A stretch of 64,000 nt of DNA from positions 22,035 through 86,034 of the forward strand of contig JBKCGI010000022.1 in assembly GCA_046303515.1 (NCBI GenBank), given 5' to 3'. Of this stretch, positions 25,305-34,493 are shown in pieces. The translations under genes were made by a program, and so were the position numbers. The notes under the pieces were generated by a model that saw only the letters and a list, made by a program, of their open reading frames with translations, had not been told where the DNA came from and ran no database searches. Every line of letters begins with the position of its first letter. Within the stretch, counting starts at the first letter, position 1. The DNA comes from M2408 sp046303515. Its GTDB lineage: Bacteria > Bacteroidota > Bacteroidia > Flavobacteriales_D > Crocinitomicaceae.

Positions 25305-27415
25305 TGAAAGAAAAAAAAGACATATTATGGAGAGCTTACCTGATTTACTTCGGGTTTGTTGCTATTATGTTTATTGTCATTGGCAAAACTTTCAGTATTC
25401 AGTCTGACGGTGTCAAAACTGTTTTAATTGGTGGAAATTCTGAGGAAAAAATTCCAACGCGAACGGTAAAACGAATTCCACGAAGAGGTGAAGTTTTAGA
25501 TATCAATAGAACTCCTTTGGTGACTTCTGTATCTTTTTTCGATATTCACATGGATCCGACGGTTTGTAAACAAGAGGATTTCGACAAAAACATCATGGAA
25601 TTGAGCCAAAAATTAAGCGCTATGTTTCCGCAGATGTCAGCAAGAGAATACGAAAATCATATTCGCAAAGGAAGGTCGAGAGGAAACCGTTATTTATTGA
25701 TTAAAAGTAAAATCACCAACGAACAACGTAATCGCTTACGCACTTTTCCAATTTTTAATTTAGGTAGAAACCGCGGTGGTTTGATTGATACGGAGGAAAC
25801 CATTATTCGTAAACGTCCGCATGGAGAATTATTGAAAAGAACAATCGGATATTACCAAAAAAACAGCAAGGAAGAATTACGTGTTGGAATAGAAGGTTCA
25901 TTTCATGAATATTTGGTTGGAGAACCAGGTTTGGAAATCGAACAACAAATATCAACCGGTTGGAAAAAAACAGGTCAAATTGTAAAAGACGCAGTTGAAG
26001 GAGCAAATATTGTTACATCCTTCGACATCAGTATTCAGGAAGTTGCCCATACAGAATTGATGCGTCAGTTGAAAAATACGAATGCCAAAAGTGGTTCTGT
26101 AATCGTGATGGATGTTAAAACTGGTTTTGTAAAAGCCATTGTGAATCTAACACAAGCATCTGATGGCGAATATTATGAATTGTATAATCAAGCAGTAGGT
26201 TCTAAAGAAGTTCCAGGTTCTACTTTTAAATTGGCTTCTCTTATGGCTGCTTTGGAAGATAAAAAGTTCAACATAAATGATACGGTTGAAACAGCAACAA
26301 AATACACGTATTACGGTGACAATACTTTAAATGAAGCTCACAATAATTATTATGGTCGGGTAACCATAAAACGTGCGTTCGAATTGTCGTCAAATGTTAT
26401 TTCAAGAATTATTTATAAAGCATACCGTAACGAACCGGAAACTTTTGTCAACCGTTTAAAATCATTTGGTTTAAGTGAGCCATTGGGAGTTGATATCATT
26501 GGAGAACCAAAACCAACTTTGTATGCACCGGGAGACAAAAATTGGTCTGGAATTTCCTTGCCTTGGATGGCTGTTGGATATGAAGTGCAATTAACTCCCT
26601 TACAAACCTTAACTTTTTACAATGCTGTTGCCAATAACGGAAAAATGGTAAAACCTCAGTTTGTAAAAGAAATTGTGCGTGGAACAGAGGTTGTGAAAAA
26701 CTTCAGACCAATCGTTTTAAGAGAGAAAATTTGCTCGGATCAGACCTTAAAAATTCTTCAAAGTTGTTTGGAAGGCGTAATGAAAACAGGAACAGGAAAA
26801 AACTTAACCTCTTCTTATTTTGAAATTGCTGGAAAAACGGGTACTGCCGAAATCTTAAATGATGACATGAAATATGGTGCTAAAGGCGAAAAAAAATACA
26901 TGGCATCTTTTGTGGGTTATTTTCCTGTACAAGATCCAATGTATTCCTGTATTGTTTCAATTTCTGCTTCGGGTGAAAACATTTATGGAGCAACGGTTTC
27001 GGGAACTGTATTCTCAAAAATTGCAAATAAAGTTTATGCGGGAAGTTTGAAACATCATCAAGCGATTAACGAAGCTAAAAAAGCAGTTTTCGATGCTCCT
27101 TTTTCTAAAAATGGTAACAGATATGATTTACAAAAAATCTTAAATCATTATGGAATTAAATTCGAGCAAGATGCAGAATCAGAATGGGTTTCAACGAAAG
27201 CTGTAGAACAAAAAATAGAATTCCACCAACGATTTGTCAATAAAAAAACGGTTCCAAATGTGATTGGAATGTCAGCAAAAGATGCCGTTTATTTAATTGA
27301 AAATACAGGAATGAGTGCACGAGTAATGGGATACGGAAAAGTAACAAAACAAACCGTGCCACCCGGAACACCAATTTTTGAAGGTGGATTAATAGAATTA
27401 ATATTAGAAAGATGA
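25304..27415 (+). CDS. ftsI: Division-specific penicillin-binding protein (peptidoglycan transpeptidase) with PASTA domain
   Basis: Class B PBP that cross-links septal peptidoglycan together with FtsW. One N-terminal membrane span (about 8-27) leads to the dimerisation domain with RRGEVLDINRTPL. The transpeptidase has the SxxK motif STFK with Ser306, the SxN motif in LSSNV and the KTG motif at 511-513 (AGKTGTAEI). The C-terminal segment (VPNVIGMSAKDAVYLIENTG) is a PASTA domain, seen in many Bacteroidota FtsI. The length is 703 residues. The GTG start is set by the overlap with the ftsL stop (TAGTG). Confidence 0.95.
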   Translation: MKEKKDILWRAYLIYFGFVAIMFIVIGKTFSIQSDGVKTVLIGGNSEEKIPTRTVKRIPRRGEVLDINRTPLVTSVSFFDIHMDPTVCKQEDFDKNIMELSQKLSAMFPQMSAREYENHIRKGRSRGNRYLLIKSKITNEQRNRLRTFPIFNLGRNRGGLIDTEETIIRKRPHGELLKRTIGYYQKNSKEELRVGIEGSFHEYLVGEPGLEIEQQISTGWKKTGQIVKDAVEGANIVTSFDISIQEVAHTELMRQLKNTNAKSGSVIVMDVKTGFVKAIVNLTQASDGEYYELYNQAVGSKEVPGSTFKLASLMAALEDKKFNINDTVETATKYTYYGDNTLNEAHNNYYGRVTIKRAFELSSNVISRIIYKAYRNEPETFVNRLKSFGLSEPLGVDIIGEPKPTLYAPGDKNWSGISLPWMAVGYEVQLTPLQTLTFYNAVANNGKMVKPQFVKEIVRGTEVVKNFRPIVLREKICSDQTLKILQSCLEGVMKTGTGKNLTSSYFEIAGKTGTAEILNDDMKYGAKGEKKYMASFVGYFPVQDPMYSCIVSISASGENIYGATVSGTVFSKIANKVYAGSLKHHQAINEAKKAVFDAPFSKNGNRYDLQKILNHYGIKFEQDAESEWVSTKAVEQKIEFHQRFVNKKTVPNVIGMSAKDAVYLIENTGMSARVMGYGKVTKQTVPPGTPIFEGGLIELILER

Positions 27416-28869
27416 GAACTTTAGAAGAAATATTACACGGAGTAACTTTCTCTTTACATAGTGGAACCTTAAATGAAAGTTTCACGAACTTGGTATTTGA
27501 TTCTCGTCAAGCAAATGCTGATTCTATATTTTTCGCTATAAAAGGTACAACTTCTGATGGACATGATTTCATTCCAAAAGTAATTGAACAAGGTTGTAAA
27601 ATTATTATTTGTGAAAAAGCAATTGAAAATAATGACATTACACAAATAATTGTCGATGATTCCGCTAAAGTTTTGGCACTTTGTGCATCTAATTTTTATG
27701 AGAATCCGTCTACAAATTTAGCTTTAGTTGGAATTACTGGAACAAACGGAAAAACGACTTGCGTTACACTTTTACACCAATTATTTTTGGATTTAGGTTA
27801 TAAAGTTGGTTTGATTTCTACAGTTGTCAACAAGATTAATACAACCGAAATTCCTTCCACGCATACAACTCCAAATCCAATCGCTTTGAATGCTTTGTTA
27901 GCGCAAATGGTTGACGAAGGTTGTGATTATTGTTTTATGGAAGTGAGTTCTCATTCAGTTGTACAACACAGAATTACTGGTTTGACTTTCAAAGGTGCTG
28001 TTTTCACAAATATTACCCACGACCATTTGGATTACCATGGAACTTTCCAAGAATACATCAAAGCGAAAAAGGGATTTTTTGATCAGTTGAATAAAGATGC
28101 TTTTGCATTAACAAACATTGACGATAAAAATGGTATGGTGATGTTGCAGAATACTAAAGCAACTAAACACAGTTACGCCTTAAAAACTCCTTCGGATTTC
28201 AAAGCGAAAGTCATTGAAAATCAATTTTCAGGTTTGGTTTTAAACATCAATGGTTTCGAGGTGTGGACAAGATTAATTGGAGATTTCAACGCCTATAATT
28301 TATTGGCTGTTTATGGTGTTGCTTTGTTGTTAGAACAAGATAAAATGGAAGTTTTAACCATTTTGAGCAAATTAGAATCTGTGTCAGGAAGATTCCAATT
28401 TATTCAATCTAAAGGTGGAATTACAGCCATTGTGGATTATGCACATACGCCAGATGCTTTGGAAAATGTCTTGAAAACGATTTCTAACATCCGCACCAAA
28501 AATGAAACAGTTTACACAGTTGTTGGCTGTGGTGGTGATCGCGACAAAGCGAAACGTCCAAAAATGGCTGCAATAGCTTGTGAATTAAGTGACAAAGTGA
28601 TTATTACTTCAGATAATCCACGCTCTGAAGATCCAGCAGTTATTATCGAAGAAATGATGCAAGGAGTTGAAGGACATCATTTCAAAAAAACATTATCGAT
28701 TCAAGACCGAGAACAAGCAATAAAAACAGCAGTTTCAATGGCAGAAGAAAACGACATTATCCTCATTGCTGGGAAAGGTCACGAAACATACCAAGAAATC
28801 AAAGGCGTAAAACACGATTTTGATGATTTAAAAATTGTAAAAGAACTATTTGTAAAACTAGAAAAATAA
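27412..28869 (+). CDS. murE: UDP-N-acetylmuramoyl-L-alanyl-D-glutamate--2,6-diaminopimelate ligase
   Basis: Cytoplasmic ATP-dependent ligase that adds the third amino acid to the peptidoglycan stem. The ATP loop is GITGTNGKTTCVTLL, the carbamylated-Lys region follows TNITHDHLDYHG, and the substrate motif near residue 402 is DNPR, which marks enzymes that use meso-diaminopimelate rather than lysine. The length is 485 residues. ATG overlaps the ftsI stop (ATGA). It is followed by a 134-base gap with a double-hairpin repeat, the first break in the otherwise overlapping gene chain. Confidence 0.96.
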   Translation: MRTLEEILHGVTFSLHSGTLNESFTNLVFDSRQANADSIFFAIKGTTSDGHDFIPKVIEQGCKIIICEKAIENNDITQIIVDDSAKVLALCASNFYENPSTNLALVGITGTNGKTTCVTLLHQLFLDLGYKVGLISTVVNKINTTEIPSTHTTPNPIALNALLAQMVDEGCDYCFMEVSSHSVVQHRITGLTFKGAVFTNITHDHLDYHGTFQEYIKAKKGFFDQLNKDAFALTNIDDKNGMVMLQNTKATKHSYALKTPSDFKAKVIENQFSGLVLNINGFEVWTRLIGDFNAYNLLAVYGVALLLEQDKMEVLTILSKLESVSGRFQFIQSKGGITAIVDYAHTPDALENVLKTISNIRTKNETVYTVVGCGGDRDKAKRPKMAAIACELSDKVIITSDNPRSEDPAVIIEEMMQGVEGHHFKKTLSIQDREQAIKTAVSMAEENDIILIAGKGHETYQEIKGVKHDFDDLKIVKELFVKLEK

Positions 28870-28885
28870 ATATTGAAGTGAGGTT

Positions 28886-28972
28886 TAGTTTCTCCCCTTG
28901 AGGGGAGATTAAGAGGGGTGACACATAAAATTAATCAAGTCCTCCCCCTTTATCCCCCTCCGAAGGGGAAGC
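28886..28972. repeat. Double-hairpin repeat between murE and mraY
   Basis: The left hairpin TCTCCCC-TTGA-GGGGAGA (28891-28908) is followed by TTAAGAGGGGTGAC; the right one TCCCC-CTCCGAA-GGGGA lies near 28953-28969. Bases 28892-28922 match the reverse complement of 34546-34576 at 30 of 31 positions, so the same element sits in the opposite orientation before murC. Confidence 0.75.
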
Positions 28973-29003
28973 AGACACCACAAAACTTTTAACTTAAAAG
29001 AAC

Positions 29004-30251
29004 ATGTTATATTACTTATTCGACTATTTAGATTCAATGAATTTCCCAGGAGCGGGATTATTTCAATTTATTTCGTTTAGAGCATCGATGGCTTTAATTG
29101 CATCTTTAATTATTTCAATTGTTTTTGGTAAACGCTTGATTAACTTATTGAGAAGGCAGCAAATTGGTGAAACGGTACGTGACTTAGGTTTAGCTGGTCA
29201 AATTGAAAAATCAGGTACGCCAACCATGGGTGGTTTAATTATTTTGGGAGCGATTTTAGTTCCAACCTTGCTTTTTGCCAAACTACATAATGTGTATGTG
29301 ATTACCATGTTGATTGCAACTGTTTGGCTAGGAGCAATTGGATTTTTGGATGATTACATCAAAGTTTTTAAGAAAAATAAAGAAGGTTTAGCTGGAAAAT
29401 TCAAAGTTGTTGGTCAAATTGGAGTAGGAATTATTGTTGGCTGTATTTTGTATTTTAGTTCGGATGTGCAAGTTCATAAGCGTGTTTCTATCAATCATAA
29501 AATACAACCAAATGAAAAAATCGTAACGTACAAACATTCGGATTTCACGAAAGATTCAACAACGATGTGGATTGAAACTAGAGATATGACAACAACGATC
29601 CCTTTCATCAAAGGAAATGAATTCAACTACAATTGGTTGATTGGTGATATCGATAAATCTTACGGCTGGTTGTTGTTTATTCCATTGGTAATTTTTATCG
29701 TAATTGCTGTTTCGAATGGCGCCAACATGACTGACGGTTTAGATGGACTAGCTTCTGGAACTTCTGCGATTATTGGAATCGTGTTAGCTGTATTTGCATA
29801 CGTTTCTTCAAATATTCGATTTTCAGATTATTTGGATGTAATGTACATTCCTATGGCTGAGGAAATGGTAATTTTTATAGCCGCCTTTGTGGGAGCTTGT
29901 GTCGGATTTATGTGGTACAACTCCTATCCAGCTCAAGTTTTCATGGGTGATACAGGAAGTTTGGCTCTAGGAGGAATCATTGCTGTTTTTGCTATTTCTA
30001 TCCGCAAGGAATTATTAATTCCTGTTTTATGCGGAGTGTTTTTAGTTGAGAATTTATCTGTAATCATGCAAGTTGGCTGGTTTAAATTTACTAAAAAACG
30101 TTACGGTGAAGGAAGAAGAATATTTCTCATGGCACCCCTACATCATCATTATCAGAAAAAAGGTTTACATGAAGCAAAAATTGTATCCCGCTTTTGGATT
30201 GTAGCAGTTTTATTGGCAGTTATAACCATAGTGACATTAAAATTAAGATAA
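29004..30251 (+). CDS. mraY: Phospho-N-acetylmuramoyl-pentapeptide-transferase
   Basis: Integral membrane enzyme that makes lipid I from UDP-MurNAc-pentapeptide and undecaprenyl phosphate. It has about ten hydrophobic segments, the catalytic pair in AIGFLDDYIKVFKKN, GANMTDGLDGLA, FMGDTGSLALGG and MAPLHHHYQKKG, all MraY signatures. At 415 residues it is longer than the usual 320-360; the extra is an extracytoplasmic insertion at about 152-212 (VQVHKRVSINHKI onwards), which I associate with Bacteroidota versions. The start is an ATG 134 bases past murE, on the far side of a repeat. Confidence 0.95.
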   Translation: MLYYLFDYLDSMNFPGAGLFQFISFRASMALIASLIISIVFGKRLINLLRRQQIGETVRDLGLAGQIEKSGTPTMGGLIILGAILVPTLLFAKLHNVYVITMLIATVWLGAIGFLDDYIKVFKKNKEGLAGKFKVVGQIGVGIIVGCILYFSSDVQVHKRVSINHKIQPNEKIVTYKHSDFTKDSTTMWIETRDMTTTIPFIKGNEFNYNWLIGDIDKSYGWLLFIPLVIFIVIAVSNGANMTDGLDGLASGTSAIIGIVLAVFAYVSSNIRFSDYLDVMYIPMAEEMVIFIAAFVGACVGFMWYNSYPAQVFMGDTGSLALGGIIAVFAISIRKELLIPVLCGVFLVENLSVIMQVGWFKFTKKRYGEGRRIFLMAPLHHHYQKKGLHEAKIVSRFWIVAVLLAVITIVTLKLR

Positions 30252-30271
30252 TATGAAATCATGGTAGGAAT

Positions 30272-30303
30272 TTGTAACGGTTTAAGATTTTAAACCGGTT
30301 CAA
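30272..30303. repeat. Imperfect palindrome between mraY and murD
   Basis: AACGGTTTAA and TTAAACCGGTT pair around GATT (about 30277-30300), in the sequence TTGTAACGGTTTAAGATTTT. It shares TTGTAA-GGTTTAA-ATTTTAAACC with the palindrome after murD, so the two are related repeats. Confidence 0.65.
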
Positions 30304-30327
30304 AACCCAAATGAATGAACATTAAAA

Positions 30328-31671
30328 ATGGAAAATAAAAATAAAAATATATCAATTTTAGGCGCTGGCGAAAGTGGTGTCGGTACAGCTTTTTTGGCTA
30401 AAGAAAAAGGATGGAATGTTTTTGTTTCAGATTTTGGTCACATAAAAGAAGAATTCCAAAATGAATTAAATGATTTAGGAGTTGAATGGGAGCAAGGAAA
30501 ACACGATTTCGAGCGCATTTTATCTTCTGATTTAATCGTTAAGTCTCCAGGTATTTCTCCTAAAACAGAAATCATCAAACAAGCTGTAGCCAAAGGAATT
30601 AAAATTGTTTCTGAAATTGAGTTTGCTGGATATTATAATAAAGCCAAAACAATTTGTATCACAGGTAGTAATGGAAAAACTACTACAACAATGTTGACCT
30701 ATCATGTTTTACAAAAAGCGGGATTAAAAGTTGGATTAGCAGGAAATGTTGGAAAAAGTTTTGCCAAACAAGTTGCTCAAGAGAATTTTGATTGGTACGT
30801 TTTGGAACTAAGTAGTTTTCAGTTGGATGACATGTTTGAGTTCAAAGCGGATGTTTCCATTTTATTAAACATTACACCTGATCATTTGGATCGCTACAAC
30901 TATGAAATGCAGAATTATGTTGATTCAAAATTGCGCATTATTCAAAATCAAAGCGAAAATGATTGGTTTATCTACAATGCTGACGATGAAACAATTGTAA
31001 ACGAAATAAAAAAGAGAATGCCCAAAGTTAAATTAGCTCCATTCTCGATAAAAACAAAACAAGAGCAAGGCGCTTTTGCAGATGAAAAACAAATAACAAT
31101 AAATATAAAAGAACAATTCACTATGTCAATTCACGATTTAGCATTAAAGGGTAAGCACAATACCCAAAATTCTCTCGCTTCTGGTTTAGCAGCGAAGATA
31201 CTTGACATCAGAAATGACGTCATCCGTCAAAGTTTTGAGGACTTTGTAAACGTTGAACACCGTTTGGAATTTGTTGCCAAAGTAAATGGCATTGAATTCA
31301 TCAACGATTCTAAAGCAACAAACATCAACTCATCTTGGTTTGCCCTAGAAAGCATGGACAAACCAACTGTTTGGATTGTTGGTGGTGTTGATAAAGGAAA
31401 CGATTACAACGAACTAAAAGCCTTAGTTCAAGAAAAAGTAAAAGCAATTATTTGTCTGGGAACTGAAAACCAAAAAATTATTGAGGCTTTTTCTGGAGAC
31501 GTTGAAACAATTGTTGAGGCTGGTTCCGCTATGGAAGCTGTTGCTTACGGCTATCGTTTGGCTAAAAAAGATGAGACAGTTTTACTTTCTCCTGCATGCG
31601 CGAGTTTTGATTTATTCGAAAACTATGAAGACAGAGGGAATCAGTTTAAAAATGCTGTAAGATCCTTGTAA
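30328..31671 (+). CDS. murD: UDP-N-acetylmuramoyl-L-alanine--D-glutamate ligase
   Basis: ATP-dependent ligase adding D-glutamate to UDP-MurNAc-L-Ala. A Rossmann-like N-terminal domain (ISILGAGESGVGTAFLAKEK) leads to the ATP loop CITGSNGKTTTTML near residue 110, ILLNITPDHLDRY, FINDSKATN and, near the end, LLSPACASFDLFENYEDRG, which is the MurD C-terminal signature. The length of 447 residues is normal. Its stop codon lies inside a 32-bp perfect palindrome. Confidence 0.96.
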   Translation: MENKNKNISILGAGESGVGTAFLAKEKGWNVFVSDFGHIKEEFQNELNDLGVEWEQGKHDFERILSSDLIVKSPGISPKTEIIKQAVAKGIKIVSEIEFAGYYNKAKTICITGSNGKTTTTMLTYHVLQKAGLKVGLAGNVGKSFAKQVAQENFDWYVLELSSFQLDDMFEFKADVSILLNITPDHLDRYNYEMQNYVDSKLRIIQNQSENDWFIYNADDETIVNEIKKRMPKVKLAPFSIKTKQEQGAFADEKQITINIKEQFTMSIHDLALKGKHNTQNSLASGLAAKILDIRNDVIRQSFEDFVNVEHRLEFVAKVNGIEFINDSKATNINSSWFALESMDKPTVWIVGGVDKGNDYNELKALVQEKVKAIICLGTENQKIIEAFSGDVETIVEAGSAMEAVAYGYRLAKKDETVLLSPACASFDLFENYEDRGNQFKNAVRSL

Positions 31672-31697
31672 GGGTTTAAAATTTTAAACCCTTACAA
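31666..31697. repeat. 32-bp perfect palindrome at the end of murD
   Basis: The left half TTGTAAGGGTTTAAAA and the right half TTTTAAACCCTTACAA are exact reverse complements with no loop. It includes the murD stop codon. It could fold as a hairpin in the mRNA, but no T tract follows, so termination is unlikely. Confidence 0.8.
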
Positions 31698-31723
31698 ATC
31701 TCACCTACAAATACAGAAGATTT

Positions 31724-32206
31724 ATGGAAAAAACGACTAATAAAATCATAGATGCGCAAGAGCAATTGTTGCAAGCGCGCCAGCAAAATTTAGAAAACCA
31801 AGTTGTTGGAGCTTTACGATCTCATGGAAAATTATGGGGAATGGATGTTTTTTCTTGGTACAAGCCAAGTTTGTACGAGTTGGAAAATACATTATCTAGT
31901 TTTCCTTCTCCAATCTGCTGGTTTGCAAATGAAAATGATGTCTTGAAATTATTGAAGGAAGAAAAATATTGGATGACAAATGTCAAACAAATTTGTACTT
32001 ACGATGGAGCTGGATTTAAATTGCCAAATGAAGTGTTGGATGGTATTGAATTGATTTTAGGTGCAGCAGAAATTGATGATGCCTTAGCAATTATGAAATC
32101 AATCTCTAAAAACAAAGGAATTTTATTATTCACTAGTTCTGGCGAAGATTGGCATGTTGCAAAAAATAAATTTGAAGACTTCTTAAAGGAAAATCAAACA
32201 AAGTAA
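31724..32206 (+). CDS. Unknown 160-residue protein encoded between murD and ftsW
   Basis: I do not recognise this protein. It has no signal peptide or membrane span, so it should be cytoplasmic. The N-terminal 35 residues are helical and Gln-rich (DAQEQLLQARQQNLENQ), then KLWGMDVFSWYKPSLYELE, and the C-terminal third (ELILGAAEIDDALAIMKSI ... GILLFTSSGEDWHVAKNKFEDF) has a faint likeness to the last part of MurD (AMEAVAYGYRLAKKDETVLLSPACASFDLF). It is read in the direction of the cluster, starts 52 bases after murD and ends 3 bases before ftsW, so it is part of the operon. A role in wall synthesis is guessed only from place. Confidence 0.75.
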   Translation: MEKTTNKIIDAQEQLLQARQQNLENQVVGALRSHGKLWGMDVFSWYKPSLYELENTLSSFPSPICWFANENDVLKLLKEEKYWMTNVKQICTYDGAGFKLPNEVLDGIELILGAAEIDDALAIMKSISKNKGILLFTSSGEDWHVAKNKFEDFLKENQTK

Positions 32207-32209
32207 AAA

Positions 32210-33391
32210 GTGAAAAACGTTTTAACAAAATATTTTAAGGGCGATACAGTTATATGGGTGATTTCACTTGTATTGCTTGGAATGTCTTTGTTGACCGTTT
32301 ATAGTTTTGTTCCAATCTTGGTTAAAATTGAAGGAGGAACACCTTTTAAATATTTGTTTAAACATATTATTTACGTAGCAATTGGGATTTTTGTAATGCG
32401 TTGGATTCATAAAAAAGATCCTGTATTTTTCTCCAAATTTGCTCGTTTTGGCTTTTATGTTGCGATTGCTTTACTGATTTTCACCTTTTTCTTTGGTACA
32501 AAAGTGAATGATGCAGGTCGATGGATTAAAATTCCTTTTGTAGGTTTAACTTTCCAGTCTTCCGATTTTGCTAAGTTGGCTTTGATTATTTATGTCTCCA
32601 AATTATTAGATAGAAAAAAAGATTTGTTACACTCATGGAAAGATGGTTTTTGGCCGATTATGTTTCCGATTATTGTTATTTGTGGATTGATTGTGAAGGA
32701 TAACTTCTCGACCGCTGCAATTGTCTTTGCTTTGAGTTTAACGCTTTTATTTATCGGTAGAGTGCCTTTTGGGAAATTATTTTCTTTAATTGCAGGAGGG
32801 ATTTTATTGTTTTCTCTGGTAATTGTTGTACATAAAGCAGCTCCAAGTTTAAATTTGTTGCCACGTTATGAAACATGGGAAAATCGTTTGTTTAATCGAT
32901 TTGATGAGACAAAAGATATTGTAGACAATGCTCAAGCTTTAAATGCGGAATTAGCCATTTATAACGGCGGGATTTTTGGTCAAGGAGTAGGGGATGGAAA
33001 ATTGAAAGAGTATATTCCTGAAGCTTATGCCGATTTTTATTTTTCAAGTTTTGTGGAAGAATTTGGATTTATCTCTGCCCTAATTTTAATTCTTGCCTAC
33101 CTGATTTTATTGTATCGCATCATTCGAATTGCTTTAAAATCAGATAAATTTTTTGAAACGTACATGTTACTCGGAATTGGAATTTTAATTCTAACTCAAG
33201 CCTCAGTAAATATGTTGGTTTGTACAGGTGTTTTTCCAGTAACGGGTCAAAATATGCCATTGCTTGCCATGGGAGGATCAGGTTTAATTATGACTTGCGT
33301 GGCTTTGGGAATTGTACAAAGTGTTGCCTACTCACAGCAAAAGAAAACAGAAAAAGTCGAAACTGAAAATATTATAAAAAATGAAGATTAA
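32210..33391 (+). CDS. ftsW: Septal peptidoglycan polymerase of the SEDS family
   Basis: Lipid II polymerase working with FtsI at the septum. About ten hydrophobic segments are seen, with the SEDS motifs GRWIKIPFVGLTFQSSDFAK (after helix 3), a large periplasmic loop with GIFGQGVGDGKLKEYIPEAYADF, where the last Asp is the essential SEDS aspartate, and GVFPVTGQNMPLLAMGGSGL. The length of 393 residues is normal. The start is GTG 32210, 3 bases past the unknown gene; the end overlaps murG by 11 bases. Confidence 0.94.
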   Translation: MKNVLTKYFKGDTVIWVISLVLLGMSLLTVYSFVPILVKIEGGTPFKYLFKHIIYVAIGIFVMRWIHKKDPVFFSKFARFGFYVAIALLIFTFFFGTKVNDAGRWIKIPFVGLTFQSSDFAKLALIIYVSKLLDRKKDLLHSWKDGFWPIMFPIIVICGLIVKDNFSTAAIVFALSLTLLFIGRVPFGKLFSLIAGGILLFSLVIVVHKAAPSLNLLPRYETWENRLFNRFDETKDIVDNAQALNAELAIYNGGIFGQGVGDGKLKEYIPEAYADFYFSSFVEEFGFISALILILAYLILLYRIIRIALKSDKFFETYMLLGIGILILTQASVNMLVCTGVFPVTGQNMPLLAMGGSGLIMTCVALGIVQSVAYSQQKKTEKVETENIIKNED

Positions 33392-34478
33392 TAAAGTCAT
33401 CATATCTGGAGGTGGCACGGGTGGACATATTTTTCCAGCTGTTGCTATCGCGAATGAAATCAAACGACGTAATCCTGAGGTAGATATTTTGTTTGTTGGT
33501 GCTTTGGGTAAAATGGAAATGGAAAAAGTTCCACAAGCTGGTTATAAAATCATTGGTTTGCCTATCGCTGGTTTTCAACGTAAATTTACTTTTTCAAATT
33601 TTTTATTGCCATTTAAGATTATAAAAAGTTTGATGATGGCTTCTAAAATCATCAACGATTTCAAACCTCAAGTGGTGATTGGAGTTGGAGGTTATGCTTC
33701 AGGTCCAACTTTGCGCGCTGCAATTTCAAAAGGAATACCAACTTTGGTGCAAGAACAAAATTCCTTTCCTGGTAAAACAAATAATATTTTAGCTGGAAAA
33801 GTAAATACTATTTGTACAGCATACGAAGGTTTAGAAAAATTCTTTCCAAAAGAAAAAATTGTTTTGACTGGAAATCCTGTCCGTTCAGAAATGGTTCAAA
33901 TTGATGGTAAAAGGGAGGAAGCATTTTCTTTCTTTGGTTTGGATGTAGCGAAAAAAACAATTTTAATCGTTGGTGGAAGTTTAGGCGCACGTACTTTGAA
34001 TGAAAGTTTAATCGCCCACTTGGATAAATTTGAAAATTCCGACACCCAAGTTTTATGGCAGTGTGGGAAATTTTACTATCCTCAATTAAAAGAAAATGAA
34101 GCAATAAAAACTAACAAAGCAATTCATTTAAACGAATTTATATTTAGAATGGATTTAGCTTACGCTGTTGCTGATGTTATCATTTCAAGAGCAGGTGCCA
34201 TTTCTGTTTCTGAATTGTGTTTGATTGATAAAGCAACAATTTTAGTGCCTTCACCAAACGTAGCAGAAGATCATCAAACTAAAAACGCCATGGCTTTGGT
34301 CAACAGGAGCGCTGCTATTTTGATAAAAGATGCAGTTGCTAGAGAACAATTGATTCCTGCAGCTTTAGATTTATTGAATGACAATGCAAAACAAGAAGAA
34401 CTAATACAAAATATTAAACAACTCGGTTTGCCAAAAGCAACTGAGGATATTGTGAATGAAATTGAGAAGATAGTATAA
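33381..34478 (+). CDS. murG: UDP-N-acetylglucosamine--undecaprenyl-PP-MurNAc-pentapeptide transferase
   Basis: GT-B glycosyltransferase that turns lipid I into lipid II on the cytoplasmic face. Motifs: VIISGGGTGGHIFPAVAIAN at the N-terminus, GVGGYASGPTLRAA, EQNSFPGKTNNIL, LIVGGSLGARTLNE and ISRAGAISVSELCLIDKATILVPSP, all standard for MurG. The length of 365 residues is normal. It overlaps ftsW by 11 bases. After it comes a gap with a double-hairpin repeat before murC. Confidence 0.96.
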   Translation: MKINKVIISGGGTGGHIFPAVAIANEIKRRNPEVDILFVGALGKMEMEKVPQAGYKIIGLPIAGFQRKFTFSNFLLPFKIIKSLMMASKIINDFKPQVVIGVGGYASGPTLRAAISKGIPTLVQEQNSFPGKTNNILAGKVNTICTAYEGLEKFFPKEKIVLTGNPVRSEMVQIDGKREEAFSFFGLDVAKKTILIVGGSLGARTLNESLIAHLDKFENSDTQVLWQCGKFYYPQLKENEAIKTNKAIHLNEFIFRMDLAYAVADVIISRAGAISVSELCLIDKATILVPSPNVAEDHQTKNAMALVNRSAAILIKDAVAREQLIPAALDLLNDNAKQEELIQNIKQLGLPKATEDIVNEIEKIV

Positions 34479-34493
34479 GAGGAAGTTTGGGCA

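Noticed and set aside
31666..31697. murD palindrome as a Rho-independent terminator
   Set aside because: No loop, AT-rich centre and no T tract beyond; genes of the same operon follow at once.
31724..32206. Unknown gene as a broken copy of a Mur ligase
   Set aside because: The likeness to the MurD end is faint, no ATP loop is present, and the frame is whole from start to stop, so a decayed copy is not supported.
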